Notes: generated by a model from the sequence alone, not told the origin. DNA of 64,000 bases from Heracleum sosnowskyi (GCA_030848705.1 CM061245.1:80401564-80465563); one strand, 5' to 3'; shown: positions 44,899 through 56,371, numbered from the stretch's first letter. Made by a program: numbers and translations.

Positions 44899-45999
44899 AA
44901 TCATGATATTCTCGCAATAACTCAGGTATGTAAGAGGAATTTTGAGGGACTACGAACCTCTATTTGTAGAACAATTGCCCACCATTTACTGTGAAACCTG
45001 AAAATTCTTTCCCGGCTTGTACTGCCTTGATCATATGAATAATAAAAGGATCCTGGGCAACCTCTTTCTGTAAATCTGTCCAATTCACCACACAAGAACT
45101 AACCATGTTGTTCAATACCACCTCTCCTGCAGGTTTTCGAGAAAGAGCATCCGCTACTCGATTGGAAGTACCAGTTCGGTAGTGAATTTCAAAGTCAAAA
45201 CCGATTAACTTACTCACCCATTTCTGGAAGGCAGCTCCCAACTCGCGCTGATGCATTATAAAGCGCAAGCTTTTTTGGTCCGTGCGAATGATGAAATGTC
45301 GACTAAGCAAATAATGTTTCCATTTTTGAACCGCAAGGCAAATAGCAATGAGCTCCTTTTCATATACTGACTTCATTTAGGCCCTGGTTCCGAGCATCTT
45401 GCTAAAGTATGCTATGGGTTTTTCCAATGGAAGGAGCACTGCCCCAATTCCATACCCGGAAGCATCCGATTCTACTACAAAAGGCAAGTCAAAATTAGGC
45501 ATGCTTAGAACCGGAGAACTGGCCATCTTTTGCTTTAAACAGTTGAAGGCTATGGTTGCAGATTGGTTCCAGCAGAATTTGTCCTTCTTTAGCTGTTCGG
45601 TCAGTGGCTGGGCCACTTGAGCATACCCGGCCACAAACTTTCTATAGTAACCCGTGAGCCCTAGAAACCCTCGCAACTCCCGTAAATTCTTGGGTTCAGG
45701 CCATTCAATCATTGCTCGAACCTTCCCCATATCCGCTGCTACTCCATCCTTCAATACAATGAATGCCAAGTATGCCACTTTCTGTTTTCCGAACTCACAC
45801 TTTTTATAGTTATCAAACAGTGTGTGTTTTTTGAGTAAGTCCAGAACCAGCTCTACATGCTCAAGATGCTCCAACTCATTTGTACTATATATGAGAATGT
45901 CATCGAAAAAGACCAACACAAATTTTCGTAGAAAAGGTCTAAATACCTCGTTCATGAGGGATTGAAAAGTTGAAGGAGCGTTGGTGAGGCCAAACGGCA
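44899..45999 (-). pseudogene. Chromovirus RT (C-terminal half), RNase H and start of integrase
   Basis: It begins at MPFGLTNAPSTFQSLMNEVF, the RT segment just before the active site, which reads FFDDILIYS. RT thumb and RNase H follow (VESDASGYGIGAVL, YEKELIAICLAVQKWKHYL, HYRTGTSNRVADALSR). In-frame stops are TAA at 45377-45379 (between GTRA and MKSVYEKEL) and TAG at 44960-44962. It ends at the copia target site in the segment before the integrase zinc finger; the frame resumes at 32853. The first part of RT is missing (see the junction at 46000). Confidence 0.85.
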
Positions 46000-47343
46000 T
46001 GTTAGAAATGAATATCACTTAGAAACTAGACAGAGGGGGGGGGGGGGGGTGAATGGATAGTTTGATATTTTTCGATCCTTGAAAACTAAATAAGTTGTTA
46101 GAGATTATGTTTTGTAAAATGCGGAATGAAAATAAATAGAACACACACACAATCAATTTAATCTACTTTGTATTAAGTAAATTAAATACTACAGCTTCCA
46201 AAATTTCACAAGTGAAATTCTGGTTTCTAAGCAAGAACAATGTTTTCTTGCTTTGCTTACAGAGAAAAGAGTACTTGAATATTTCTGTGTATATCTCTCT
46301 TACAGCTAACAGTAGGGTGTGCACAATATATATAGTCCTATACAAACTGGTGCACACACCTATTTACACAGTTACCCCTAGCTCAAAGTCCAACTTGTCC
46401 TGCCATAAGAAGTTCACTGTGTCAGGAAGGACCACTTGCTTTTCGGAGTCTTTCCCGTTTCTGTAGCTGCTTGTCTCTTATCTTTCTCTCCAAGTTTAGC
46501 TGTAGATTTGCCATCTGTTCTTTGGACCACCTTACCGTAACAGATGCTTCAGTATTTGTCTCCTTTGATTTTTGGTTCTGTACCTTGATTTGTCTTGATA
46601 TAAACAGCTAAGTGTTGACATCGTGAACTCCAGCATAATCTTGATTCTTTGACATGTCGACATAGTGTATTCTTGACTTTCTATATGAGTGTATCAGGAG
46701 TATGCGACATAGGCTTAGAAGTGACTTCGCGACATAGCCTTTTTGAGGACTTCGCGACGTAGCCTCTTTGAGGACTTCGCGACATAGCCTTTTTGAGGAC
46801 TTCACGATCTAGTACAATTTGCCTTTGCAATCTCAACACTTCACGTTATTAGTAATGAAGACTTCACGACATAGTTCATTTTGGACTATGCGATCTCAGT
46901 ACTTCACGACATGGATATTTTGGATTTCACGGTATAGTTCATTCCGAATTCACGGTATAGGGACTTAGACAAATTTCTGTAACTTATTTCTTCAAGGCCT
47001 TATTCACTCCAATCCTGCTGCATGAACAAATTGAACTTCTTCCAGGATAATTATTCTATGGCCTATGTACAGTCTAGGTGCAAGAAACTTACTAAGCTCA
47101 TTATAACATTGAGCATACATAATAAATCTAAGTACATGAAAACAAGACAAGTACAATAGAGACCTATACTATATCCCAGTGAAAGAATTCACTAGGTCAT
47201 GTAGAGTGACATAGTCACAATGAGTAGGCTTGTTAATAGTGATACTCAGACATGCCTTGAGCCTAACAATCTCCCCCAAATTGTGAGTAAGAAACTTAGG
47301 CACAATTTCATGTCTGATAACAAGCCTAACTTTACATAAAAGG
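46000..47343 (-). mobile_element. Truncated copia element: one LTR plus 75 bp of interior
   Basis: The LTR is about 46000-47268, with tgttag at the left and ctaaca at the right on the plus strand, followed by the polypurine tract (atctcccccaaattgtgag). Only 75 bp of interior remain before the chromovirus sequence resumes at 47344. The LTR carries a 15-G run (46035-46049), a 29-30-bp tandem repeat (46720-46805) and many gacttc.cgacatag words. The chromovirus is missing about 90 RT codons across the site, so a deletion took away the rest of the copia element and part of its host together. Confidence 0.75.
46720..46805. repeat. Tandem repeat gaggacttcgcgacatagcc
   Basis: Three to four units of about 29 bp (gaggacttcgcgac[a/g]tagcctttt). 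Diverged copies continue to about 46965 (cttcacgacatag, ttcacggtatag). Confidence 0.85.
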
Positions 47344-48182
47344 AATTAAGGTTCAGAGAGAACAATAGATGGTCGAATAATTCCGGCCGCAAGCATCTCT
47401 TTGATCAATTTTTCGATCTCTTCTTTCTGAAATTGTGGGTATCTATAAGGTCTTACACTCACCGGATTGCTACCTTCTTTTAAAAAAATTGCATGTTCAT
47501 GATTCCGTTTTGGGGGTAAGCCTTGGGGTGACTTAAAGATTGTCTCATATTTTTGCAGCAGGGGTCGAACAAATTTGGGAGTACTGTTCTGCATATGTGC
47601 TTCTCCTTCCCCTGGTGACAGTGGTGCTAGCTGTTTAAGTTCAACCAACAGACCCCTTCCCTCCTTCTTGATAGTCCTCATCATGGCTTTTAACGAAACC
47701 TTCGAGTGTTCCAGGGAAGGGTCCCCTTTCAGAACCATGGTCTCCTTCCCCACCTTAAATTTCATCTTCTGGAGCTTCCAATTAGTGGTCACCATACCCA
47801 AATTTTCCAGCCATTGAACTCCCAGTATCACGTCCGAATTCCCTAGTGAAAACGGAAGAAAATCCTCAACTATCTCTACTGCCCCCAATTGCAGGACCAC
47901 TCCTTTGCACTCCCCAGTCCCGTTAATTGCTGCTCCGTTCCCAAGAGTGGCTCCAAACCCTTTATTTGCCAACACCGGAATTCCCAACTTTTCAACCGCT
48001 TTCAACGCAATGAAATTGTGCGTCGCCCCTGGATCGATCAGAATCACAACTTCCTGTCCCCCAATAGTCCCGAGCATTTTCATTGTTTTGGGGGAAGATA
48101 TTCCCACTACGGAGTTAAGTGAAACCTGTGGTGGTGCTTCAATTTCTACCTCCCCTTTTAAGCTCTCATCCTCCCCTAACAC
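47344..48182 (-). pseudogene. Chromovirus protease and start of RT
   Basis: The protease segment reads VVILIDPGATHNFIALKA. The family's catalytic Asp-Ser-Gly is Asp-Pro-Gly here, so activity is unlikely. It is followed by GNSDVILGVQWLENLG and the RT start (VRPYRYPQFQKEEIEKLIKE, MLAAGIIRPS), where the sequence breaks into the copia fragment. Its frame overlaps the gag frame by a few bases because of a 1-nt frameshift near 48185. Confidence 0.8.
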
Positions 48183-49528
48183 TTCATCATCATCTCCCCT
48201 TGTGTGACCAACACACTCAATTCCTTACGTCTACATCGGTGCCCGGCCGACCATTTATTATCGCATCGGAAACACAACCCTTTCTCCCTTTTAAATTGTA
48301 GCTCCTTATCGGTCAAACGCCTTACTTCCCCCACGTGTCTTGCCACAGGCATGGCTGAGCTATACTGACTTACCCCTGCGGAGGACCTGGGACTTAATGT
48401 AGATTGTAACCACGGCCCACTAGACACAGATGACCCCGATATAGATGAAGTGGGTTTATGTGGACTCACACTACTTGTGTCTGATTTTTTTGTATATCCC
48501 GAATACTGAGAATTAGACCTAAACTTAAGAGTATGAGAGTACTGAACCTTACCTTCATCAAGGATTCTAAGCCTGACTCTGTTCTTCTCTTCAACCTTGA
48601 GGGCAAAGTCCATGGCCTGTTCGAGACTATGAAGCCCCAACATACGTACTTCTGCTTTGATGTCTTCGCGTAGTCCATTCGCAAAATGCCCCATTAAAAT
48701 ATTTTCGGGAATTCGCTCTAGATGAGCTGCCAATTCTATGAAACGCCTTTTAAATTCAGCCACTGTCCCAGTTTGTGAGACCGCTAACCACTGCTCGCAT
48801 AACGATCCTGAATGCGTAGGTCGAAATTGCCGCAGTATCAAGTCTCGCATCTCAGTCCACCTCTTGATGGGACGCCGTCGATGCTCCCATTGATACCATA
48901 AAAGGGCATCCCCGTCGAAACCCACCACCGCCGCTTCTAACTTCTCTTCATCAGTCAATTTATAAAACGAAAAATACCTCTCCGCACGAAGAATCCACCC
49001 ATCGGGGTTACTTCCATCAAACACCGGTAACTCAAGTTTTCGATAACGCCAATTTCCCCCTGAAAACCCCATCGTTCCTCCTCCTTGGTCCTCAACAGCC
49101 TTATCCCCGCCAATAGTGTTACTGGTTGTTTGGAATGCCATAACCCCAGCCTCCGTGCCACGTGTCGCCGACTTTCCCACATCATGATTACTCCCCGGAT
49201 AGTGGTTGTATCCAGAGGGTTGATTGAGTCCCAATTTTAACGATGTCACTGTAGATCTAACTTCTGATTGCAAGTCATCATGTCTCTTGTTCACTGCCTC
49301 CACTAGGGTTTCATTGTTTTCTCTCACTCGATCTATTCGTACTTGCAATTTTTGAGTTACTTGATCCAAGCTTGTGGTTATTTGAGCGACCAAGGCTACC
49401 TGCATCTCAGCCGCTGCCCGATTCACCGCCGCTGTGACCTCTTCGGACATCGAACGCTGCAACGCCGCCACCGCCTCTTCTACCTGTTCAATCCTCGAAG
49501 TTTGTCGTGTTTCAGGTGGTGGAGCCAT
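48176..49528 (-). pseudogene. Chromovirus gag
   Basis: ATG at 49528 (MAPPPETRQTSRIEQ), shortly after the primer site at 49536-49547. About 450 residues. Coiled coil near the N-terminus, then the capsid region (ELPVFDGSNPDGWILRAERY … RPTHSGSLCEQW … HLERIPENILMGHFANGL) and the chromovirus-type zinc knuckle CFRCDNKWSAGHRC. It ends with TAG at 48176 after a frameshift (GEMMMKC instead of an acidic run). An ORF start at 49576 would lie in the LTR and is not used. Confidence 0.85.
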
Positions 49529-49535
49529 GATCGAA

Positions 49536-49547
49536 TGCTCTGATACC
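49536..49547 (-). other. Primer-binding site of the chromovirus
   Basis: TGGTATCAGAGC on the minus strand, 4 nt inside the LTR end at 49552. Confidence 0.85.
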
Positions 49548-49551
49548 ACTT

Positions 49552-49877
49552 TGATATGGACTGAGATGTAGAACACAAACTGAGCAAAATAGAATATGAC
49601 TTAATTTGTAATTACGGTTTGTTCTTTTAACAGAATGATACATACGACAATATAGGCACTTCGAGCGACCCAAACACTCCCAGAAAATAAAGTAACAAAA
49701 CATATTACAATTCTCAATAATGTTCCTATTCCCCAATTGTTTGCACTTATACTGGCTAGCCATATCATTTACTTTTGCTGTGAAATACCCACTCTACTCT
49801 TGCCCCCACATTGAGTATATGTTATCAGTCTGTTGGGTCCTCCTGTGTCATCTGTGCTTCCACCTGGAGTCATTGCA
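49552..49877 (-). repeat. 5' LTR of the chromovirus (326 bp)
   Basis: tgatatgg at the left, gagtcattgca at the right on the plus strand. Both ends match the short remnant at 31523-31584. Confidence 0.75.
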
Positions 49878-50340
49878 TTATCCAAGACGGTAGCCCAAAT
49901 TCTTGATGAACGACGCAAAAAATTCGTTAGCATAATAAGCATCATAAAAGCCTCTTCTTCCTTAAGTTTCGGCGTATACTCCTCCATGATGATTAGATGG
50001 CCAATAGCACTAGTAAGATAGTTAAACCCCACTGTATCCCAATAGGTCAGAGGAGCATCTATAACCTTAACCCATGTATAGTGGGATATGATTTCAGCGT
50101 AAGAGAAATCATGAGCATTTTTCTAAGACTTGAGAATGATGACACTGTCTTTGAGGATTAGTTTCCCCAACTTAAAAGCCTCCAGCATCTGCATATTAGT
50201 CTGAATATTAAACACCAAGAAACACTGACTATGATTACCCACATCTATCAGCCCCCATCTTTCTAATTAATAAAGACACATTATTGTATGAATCGAAATT
50301 GGAGAATGTCTCCCCACCAAAATCCATTCATAACCGTCTC
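49878..50340 (-). pseudogene. LINE ORF1-like remnant (DUF4283-type)
   Basis: The minus strand contains CFLVFNIQTNMQMLEAFKLG, LILKDSVIILK, then a stop, then AEIISHYTWVKVIDAPLTYW, then GFNYLTSAIGHLIIMEEYT. This order (filtered F.F sequence, 'ILK.W', 'W[VI]K..G.PL..W', 'I...IG') is that of the DUF4283 nucleic-acid-binding domain of plant LINE ORF1 and related proteins. Stops and a missing flank show it is a fragment. The chromovirus LTR abuts it directly. 50341-50455 shows nothing. Confidence 0.5.
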
Positions 50341-50919
50341 ACTAAGATTATCATGTACCACTATTTAAATCCAAATTTTGAGCATTCTCAGAAGGCAAAT
50401 TCACATGACCAATCAGTTCGTTATACAACATATAAGTAATTGAGTTCACACAATATCTATACTATTATATAAAAGACGGAACATTAAAAATTTCGTTTGT
50501 AATATGGTCCTTCAAAGTTTGGTTTCTCAATTCTTAACCGTTGGATCTCCTAAATCAAAAATGAGAGTCATTGGATAAATACTAAAATTTATTATTATAT
50601 ATAGTATATTTTATATTATAATTACTAATAACTATCTAATTACCTTTTACAGCTAAAACATATTACATGTTTTATATTCTCTAAATAAAACAACTCTTTT
50701 TCTAAAAATAACACGGTCAATTTATTTATAAAAATGTAATATAACTTTATATAACTACCTTTTCGGCAGATTACATGTTATAGTTTCTAACTAAAATAAC
50801 TCATTTTCTAAAAATAACACGGGCACATTACCCGTTTTATATAATCTAACTTATAGAACCCATCATCTAAAAATAAGACGCGCAACATATACATAAAAAG
50901 GTAATATAATTTTATATAA

Positions 50920-53200
50920 TCAATATACTTATATAAAGGAGAAGACGGGGACGTTGAGGTGGCGGCTCTCAGATCGCTTCGTTGTATTTTTCTAATTTTC
51001 TCAAAATTTTGAATTTTTAATATTAATAATTACAACTTCCTTTATTATTTTCGATTTTGTAGGAAGAAATTGAAAAATTACAACTTTCTTTATTATTTTC
51101 GATTTCGTAGGAAGGGATTTTTAGGATCTTTCGATTTTGTAAAAAGGGATTTGCAGGATCTTGTGTTAATAATAACAATTTTCTTTTATTACTTGATAGA
51201 ACTTTATTTTATTATTTTAAAATTTGTAAGACTAGAGGAATTGAAAAATTACAACTTCCTTAATATTTTCGAATTTGTAGGATCGTATGTTATTTAGAAT
51301 TTTCTTTTATTATTTTCAATCTTGATAGAACTTTCTTTTATTATTTTCAAATTTGTAAGAATGGAGGAATTGGAAAATTAATACTTCCTTATTATTTTCG
51401 AATTTGTAGGATCTTATGTTAATAATTACAACTTTCTGCATTAATATTATTTTCAATTTCGATAGAACTTTCTTTTATTATTTTCATATTTGTAATAATG
51501 GATGGATTGGAAAATTACAACTTGCTTTTATTTTCGAATTTGTAGGATCTTATGTTAATAATTACAACTTTCTACATTATTATTTAGAAATTTCTGTTAT
51601 TATTTTCAATCTTGAAATCTTGATAGAAATTTCTTTTATTATTTTCAAATTTGTAAGAATGGAGGAATTGGAAAATTACAATTTCCTTATTATTCTCGAA
51701 TTTGTAAGATCTTATGTTAATAATTACAACTTTCTGCATTATTATTTAGAAATTTCTTTTATTATTTTCAATCTTGATAGAACTTTCTATTTTTTAACTT
51801 TTGAACATAATGGATTTCCATGTTATTCACCTTACAACAACCTATAAATTAAAGGTCATTCATAACAAAAAATCTACACCGGAACTTTTTTTTACATAGC
51901 TCCAAATTTTTACAATCATCTTTACAATCAATATAACTATGGACTACACCATGTTGGATGTTTTGAACAACAGCAGCTATACCTGGATGGTAGAGTACGA
52001 GTGTGTAGAATGTGGGAGTCTGTTAATTCAAAAACTCATGAACAGATCAGTCTTGACATGATTTTGATCGATAAAAAGGTTAATAAATCAATATATTTGT
52101 AACTTATTAGTTTGTCAAATTGTATGATATTATAAAATTTTCTATGATATGTTGTATAACAGGAAAATTTGATCCATGCTACGATCCGAAGTTTTTGATC
52201 TCTCGGTTCAAAGATCTTTTAGAGGAAGGCTCTGTGTGTAGCATCAAAAATCTAAAAGTTGTTGCAGCTACAGGTGGATATAGACCACTATCACATGGGT
52301 CTAAATTACTCTTCATACGCATAACGCCTCGTAATAAATTGGAAGAAGACATCGTCAACATATCACTACATGGATTTCAGTTCATATGACCGGATATGAT
52401 TGTTGCACGTATTAATAACACCGACATACTTTCAAGTATTTTGATACATTAATATATAAGTAATAGTAATATATATGCATGTTAAACTTCAAACTACATG
52501 TTCTAATATAATTTTTTCTATATTGATTTAGATGTTGTGGGTTGCTTGACCTACGTGGGTGGCATTGAGGTTGTTAAAGGCTGATGGACAAAAGAGATCT
52601 CAAAATGGTGACAAATTAGTAAGTTTTGAATTAATATTAATTTTGATATCATTGTTAATTAACTTTTATTATTCTTCTAATTTTATATTACTACATTGTT
52701 TAATGATATTTATCTGATTTTTTTTCTTGAACAGTTCCATCACCAGTATCATAACTTTGAGGGAAAAGTTGGCCGAGATGATTGATACAAATTTATACAA
52801 GGAGGATGGTTGATCCTATATAGTATTTGTTACATCTGCTGAGATTAAAAAATTTAAGATTAATTATCTTTACTAATGTTTTTATAATATACAGTTTTAG
52901 AATGTTTTATTAGAAATTACACATATATAAATTACATATATATATATATAATTTATTATAAATTACACGTATATGAATCTTATCGATATAAATTTTATTT
53001 TATATATATGTGGCAATGGTATCGTTCCAAAAAAAAAAAATCAAACTGTATAAACAAAAGGAATTTGTAAATAATTTATAATATTACCTACCCAAATGCA
53101 AATTTTACAAAATATATTTTATTTGATACTTTATATAATTTTTATTTAATTTACATTTTTTATTATAATATTCTTTTTCTTAACAAATATAGTAACCTAG
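50920..53200 (+). mobile_element. Inner Helitron with RPA-like gene remnant (2,281 bp)
   Basis: Starts TCAATATACTTATATAAAGG and ends aacctag, flanked by A50919 and T53201. Removing it joins tttatataa to ttattaataactaac, which is the normal outer-Helitron module (compare 54661-54690), so both borders are supported by an empty-site argument. I see no clear 3' stem. 51000-51850 is an imperfect tandem array of about 150-170-bp units (aattacaactttct, ttcgaatttgtaggatctta, ttgatagaactttc). Confidence 0.65.
51939..52830 (+). pseudogene. RPA-like (DUF223/RPA70-type) gene remnant inside the Helitron
   Basis: ATG at 51939 (MDYTMLDVLNNSSYTW). A frameshift then leads to VRVCRMWESVNSKTHEQISL, then DMILIDKK and a donor at about 52080; acceptor at 52163 (gtataacag). 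The next exon reads ENLIHATIR, then after another 1-nt shift FLISRFKDLLEEGSVCSIKN, and ends with the OB-fold piece YRPLSHGSKLLFI … NISLHGFQFI. Later pieces at 52532-52612 (DVVGCLTYVGGIEVVKG, then a stop) fit the next segment of the same family. This is the replication protein A-like, single-stranded-DNA-binding family often carried by plant Helitrons. At least two frameshifts and a stop make it non-functional. Confidence 0.65.
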
Positions 53201-53521
53201 TTATTAATAACTAACTATCTTCCTTCTTCAACACATTAACTTTTTAAAATTTTAAACTAAAACAAATAATCTTCTAAAAATAACACATGCAACGTATATA
53301 TAATGATAATATTATTATATATTTATAATCAATTACCTTTTTAAGCTAAAAACACATTATTTATTTTATATTTTTTAACTAAAACAACTCGCCTTCTAAA
53401 AATAATATGAATGACATATATACAGAATGATAATATATTACATATAATTATTAATAAATAATCAGTTACCTATTTCAGCTAAAACACATTAGTTGTTTTA
53501 TATTTTCTAACGTAATCTTCT

Positions 53522-54614
53522 AGAGTAAAGTTCAGCAGAGACATCATTTAAGGTGGAGACATGCAGACCACACCTCAGTCCTTAAATCAAAACAAAACAA
53601 GTGGTCATGATTATTTCTTTTTTATAAACCGAAAACCAGAACTAAGTATTACTCCCTATCTCTCTCATTTCTTTACACTTTCCTTTTTGGTACGTCCCTC
53701 TCATTTTTTTACATATCAAAAATAGTAACATTTTATAATATAAAATCCAATCACATTCACTACTTTCCTCCACTATACCTACTTTATACCCACTTTATAC
53801 ATTAAATATTGATTGGTCCCACCACTTTACTCATTTTTCTTACTTTTCCCTATTAATTTACATTTTTTCTTAACCTCCGTGCCATCTATAAAGAATTGAG
53901 GGGGACGAAGGGAGTATCTTTCACTGCATTTATTTGTCTATTAATCCATGCAACTACGTGGTCATCTTTTTTCTCTTGGATGACTGGATGCACATATTTA
54001 TCATTTTTGAAATTTGAGTGCCATTGGACTCATCCTCTTCAGAATTTTTTCGAACCTTTTCCAACAATATCTTATTACAAAATTTCATATCATATATTAC
54101 ATTAATTTTTCCTTTTCTCTTCCACCTAGTTCTGCACTATGTGATCTTGCATACTTGTAGGACATTTTTTAGTTTGCAGGACATTATATCATACATTACA
54201 TATATTATGTTTCATTTTCAGAATATTAGTTTATTTTTGCAGAACATTGATTTATTTTTGCAAGACGAAGTAATCTTATACTTTATATTACGTACACCAG
54301 ATCTTAAGAATATCATGCGGGGCATTTATATTTTTATAGAACTTGGCCGCCTTCAGTATGTATTAAGATCAAATAAAGAAAGAGTAGATGTCGTGATTCA
54401 TTTTTGATGGCTGCGTACGGGGTTGAGAGAAGTGATTGGATAGAGATTATGATAAAAAAAAAAGAAGAACAAAATGGGGTTCTATCTGATTGCAAACAAC
54501 TAATATTTTTAAATTTAAATTTAATTAGAGTTGTTGGATTATATTTAATCTAATGGTAATATAGATTTTCTGTGTGATCTCCAATTTAATTGGGTCTTCA
54601 TAGAACCCAACTCT
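53522..54614. mobile_element. TIR transposon (MULE or hAT-like), 1,093 bp, with nested Stowaway
   Basis: Left end agagtaaagttcagcagaga and inverted right end agagttgggttctatgaaga are similar over about 45 bp. Flanks are AATCTTCT (53514-53521) and AATCTTTT (54615-54622), an 8-bp duplication with one mismatch. The rejoined site reads as the Helitron module aatcttctaaaaataacac. The ORF at 54018-54407 has no motif and looks like repeats of ttgcaggac/ttattttt. Confidence 0.55.
53652..53914. mobile_element. Stowaway-type MITE, 263 bp
   Basis: Ends ctccctatctct and gggacgaagggag, with TA on both sides (53650-53651 and 53915-53916). It lies inside the TIR element 53522-54614. Confidence 0.8.
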
Positions 54615-55163
54615 AATCTTTTAAATATAATACAAGTACTATTTATATTAAAAGATACTATAATTTTACATAATTATTAATAAAAAACTAATTACCTTTT
54701 TCAACACATTACTTATTTTATATCTTCTAATTAAAATAAATCATTTTCTAAAAATAACACGGGAAACATCTATATAAGATGATAATATTATCATATTAAA
54801 CTTATAAAATTTATTTTAATTATACTTTTTTTTATAACTTTCAATTCACATAAAATAATTAATAAAAAATAAAATTAATATTATAATTACTAATAACTAC
54901 CTAATTATTATACACATTTATAAAATATTTTTAAACATATTTCTAAAATATTATTAAACCCGAAACTCTTGAAATACAAATTAATCACGATTAAACACAA
55001 ACACTTTACGTCAATTGAGTTAAACAACTACATATAAGTATAATTATTCAAATTTTAAAATCATATGCATAAAAAATAAATGTAAATATAATAATATATA
55101 ATATATTAAAATACAAAAAATAATAATAAATTTAAATTTCAATTGGTACGGGTTTTAAGCTAG

Positions 55164-55593
55164 TTCAAAGTGTATACTCAAATCATTAGTTAAAGTTTTG
55201 AATACACTATCCCGACAAGTATGTTACAAATCCTGGTTAAAAGCATTCAATGAGAGAGGTGGGCGAATATCTTACCTCTTTTTAAAAAAAATAGATGAGT
55301 CCGTCATCAGCACCCGCCAATTCTTAATAGAGAATTGTTTAGGTTAAGTGATGAAATTCGATTTGGAATGCCCATCCTCAATGATAGTAACATTCTTGAG
55401 AGCCCGAAATTAATGAGATGCCAAATCAAGAGTACTTACTTCTTCTAATATCCCATTAGAGTAGGAGATATTTTTCGGATTATCATCTAAAAAGTAATAA
55501 TAATGCAAGACAGAAGAAGGTTGAGGCCTAGCAGAGTAAGGCCACGTAGATTCGTCCTCTAATTTTGAAGAATGAGATGAAGATGTGACTAAT
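55164..55593. other. Unassigned sequence between Helitron and copia LTR
   Basis: On the minus strand 55410-55593 is open (SSKLEDESTWPYSARPQPSS … SYSNGILEE) with a donor-like GAAGAA|GTAAGT at about 55438, so it may be an exon fragment cut by the copia LTR. The family is not recognised. Confidence 0.25.
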
Positions 55594-56329
55594 TGATGCG
55601 GTAGCAACTGTTTGGTTTTAGTTTCTATCTATGAGATTAAAAATCCAATTGGATTATCCTTGTTTTGGTCCATAAATAGATAAAAACAAGGGAACCCTAT
55701 ATATATATAATTATAGGAGCATTATAATAAAAGAAGAGAGAGGCAAATTAGACACATAAGAGAGATCTAGAGTGAAAAATTCGCAGGAATTTTTCTGCTT
55801 CCACAAGCTGCCTTGAATTTGCGATTCCTGGAGTTTTACCGGTCGGATCGTCCTGAATTTTGGACAGCAACTTCCTTACACCGATATCTAAATTCTGAAC
55901 GGTGGAGATCGGATTCTGAGCTCCAGAGGTCAGTTTATTAAGGGGCTTAACAGAGCTGTTTGCACCACGGTGAGGTTAAACCTCCCCGTGGGTTTTTCTC
56001 ATTGTTGTATTATTTTGAATTCATACTTTTGACGGCTTATTCTAAGAGTGTGAAGGTGATTGTATTCCTCTAGTTTTGTCTAGAGAAGACTTGGTGTATT
56101 CCCATATAATTTGTGATAGTGAATTGTTTTGGTGGACTACGGTCCCGTGGTTTTTACTCTTTACATTTGAGGGGGGTTTTCACGTATAACTTTTGGTGTC
56201 TTGTTTTTTTCGTTTATTGTTGCTTTACTTGTTTGTTTCATCGAAGGTTCATACAAGTAGGGATAAGTATTGTCCAACGAAGTTAATTCCGCACTTAGTT
56301 GTTACCGTTGTGGTCAGTTTTTCCCATCA
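55594..56329 (+). repeat. Probable 5' LTR of the Tork-like element
   Basis: The right end (cccatca at 56329) is set by the primer site 3 nt on. The left end is inferred from the inverted terminal tgatg/catca. A TATA-like ctatatatatataatt lies at 55698-55713. The partner LTR is not in the window. Confidence 0.45.
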
Positions 56330-56332
56330 TAT

Positions 56333-56344
56333 TGGCATCAGAGC
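56333..56344 (+). other. Primer-binding site of the Tork-like element
   Basis: TGGCATCAGAGC, one mismatch from the usual TGGTATCAGAGC, 27 nt before the gag ATG. Confidence 0.7.
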
Positions 56345-56371
56345 TTGGTTGTTATTGGACTTGTTTGAACG

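Larger units (their letters stand above)
31523..49877 (-). mobile_element. Chromovirus (Ty3/gypsy with chromodomain), broken and carrying nested copia insertions
   Basis: It reads on the minus strand: LTR 49552-49877, primer site TGGTATCAGAGC, gag, protease, (RT start missing), RT, RNase H, integrase, chromodomain, and a 62-bp remnant of the 3' LTR at 31523-31584. The short LTR and C-terminal chromodomain fit a Reina-like clade. It is split by a copia element (32854-44898) and a copia fragment (46000-47343). Several nonsense codons and frameshifts show it is dead. Flanks give only a poor target match (taacc versus ttatc). Confidence 0.8.
50456..55163 (+). mobile_element. Outer Helitron with nested insertions (4,708 bp)
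   Basis: Begins TCTATACTATTATATAAAAG at 50456 (preceded by A) and ends ggtacgggttttaagctag at 55163 (followed by T). Its 5' start matches the Helitron at 20101, and its terminal 3' bases match the family, but the 3' stem is decayed. It is made of the same AT-rich modules as 16944-20101, in opposite orientation. Nested in it are a second Helitron (50920-53200) and a TIR element (53522-54614). Confidence 0.65.

Noticed and set aside
46720..46805. Short regular repeats looking like a CRISPR array
   Set aside because: Direct tandem units without spacers in a plant retrotransposon LTR.
54018..54407. 129-codon ORF on the plus strand
   Set aside because: Made of repeated ttgcag/ttattttt words within a non-autonomous element; hydrophobic by composition only.
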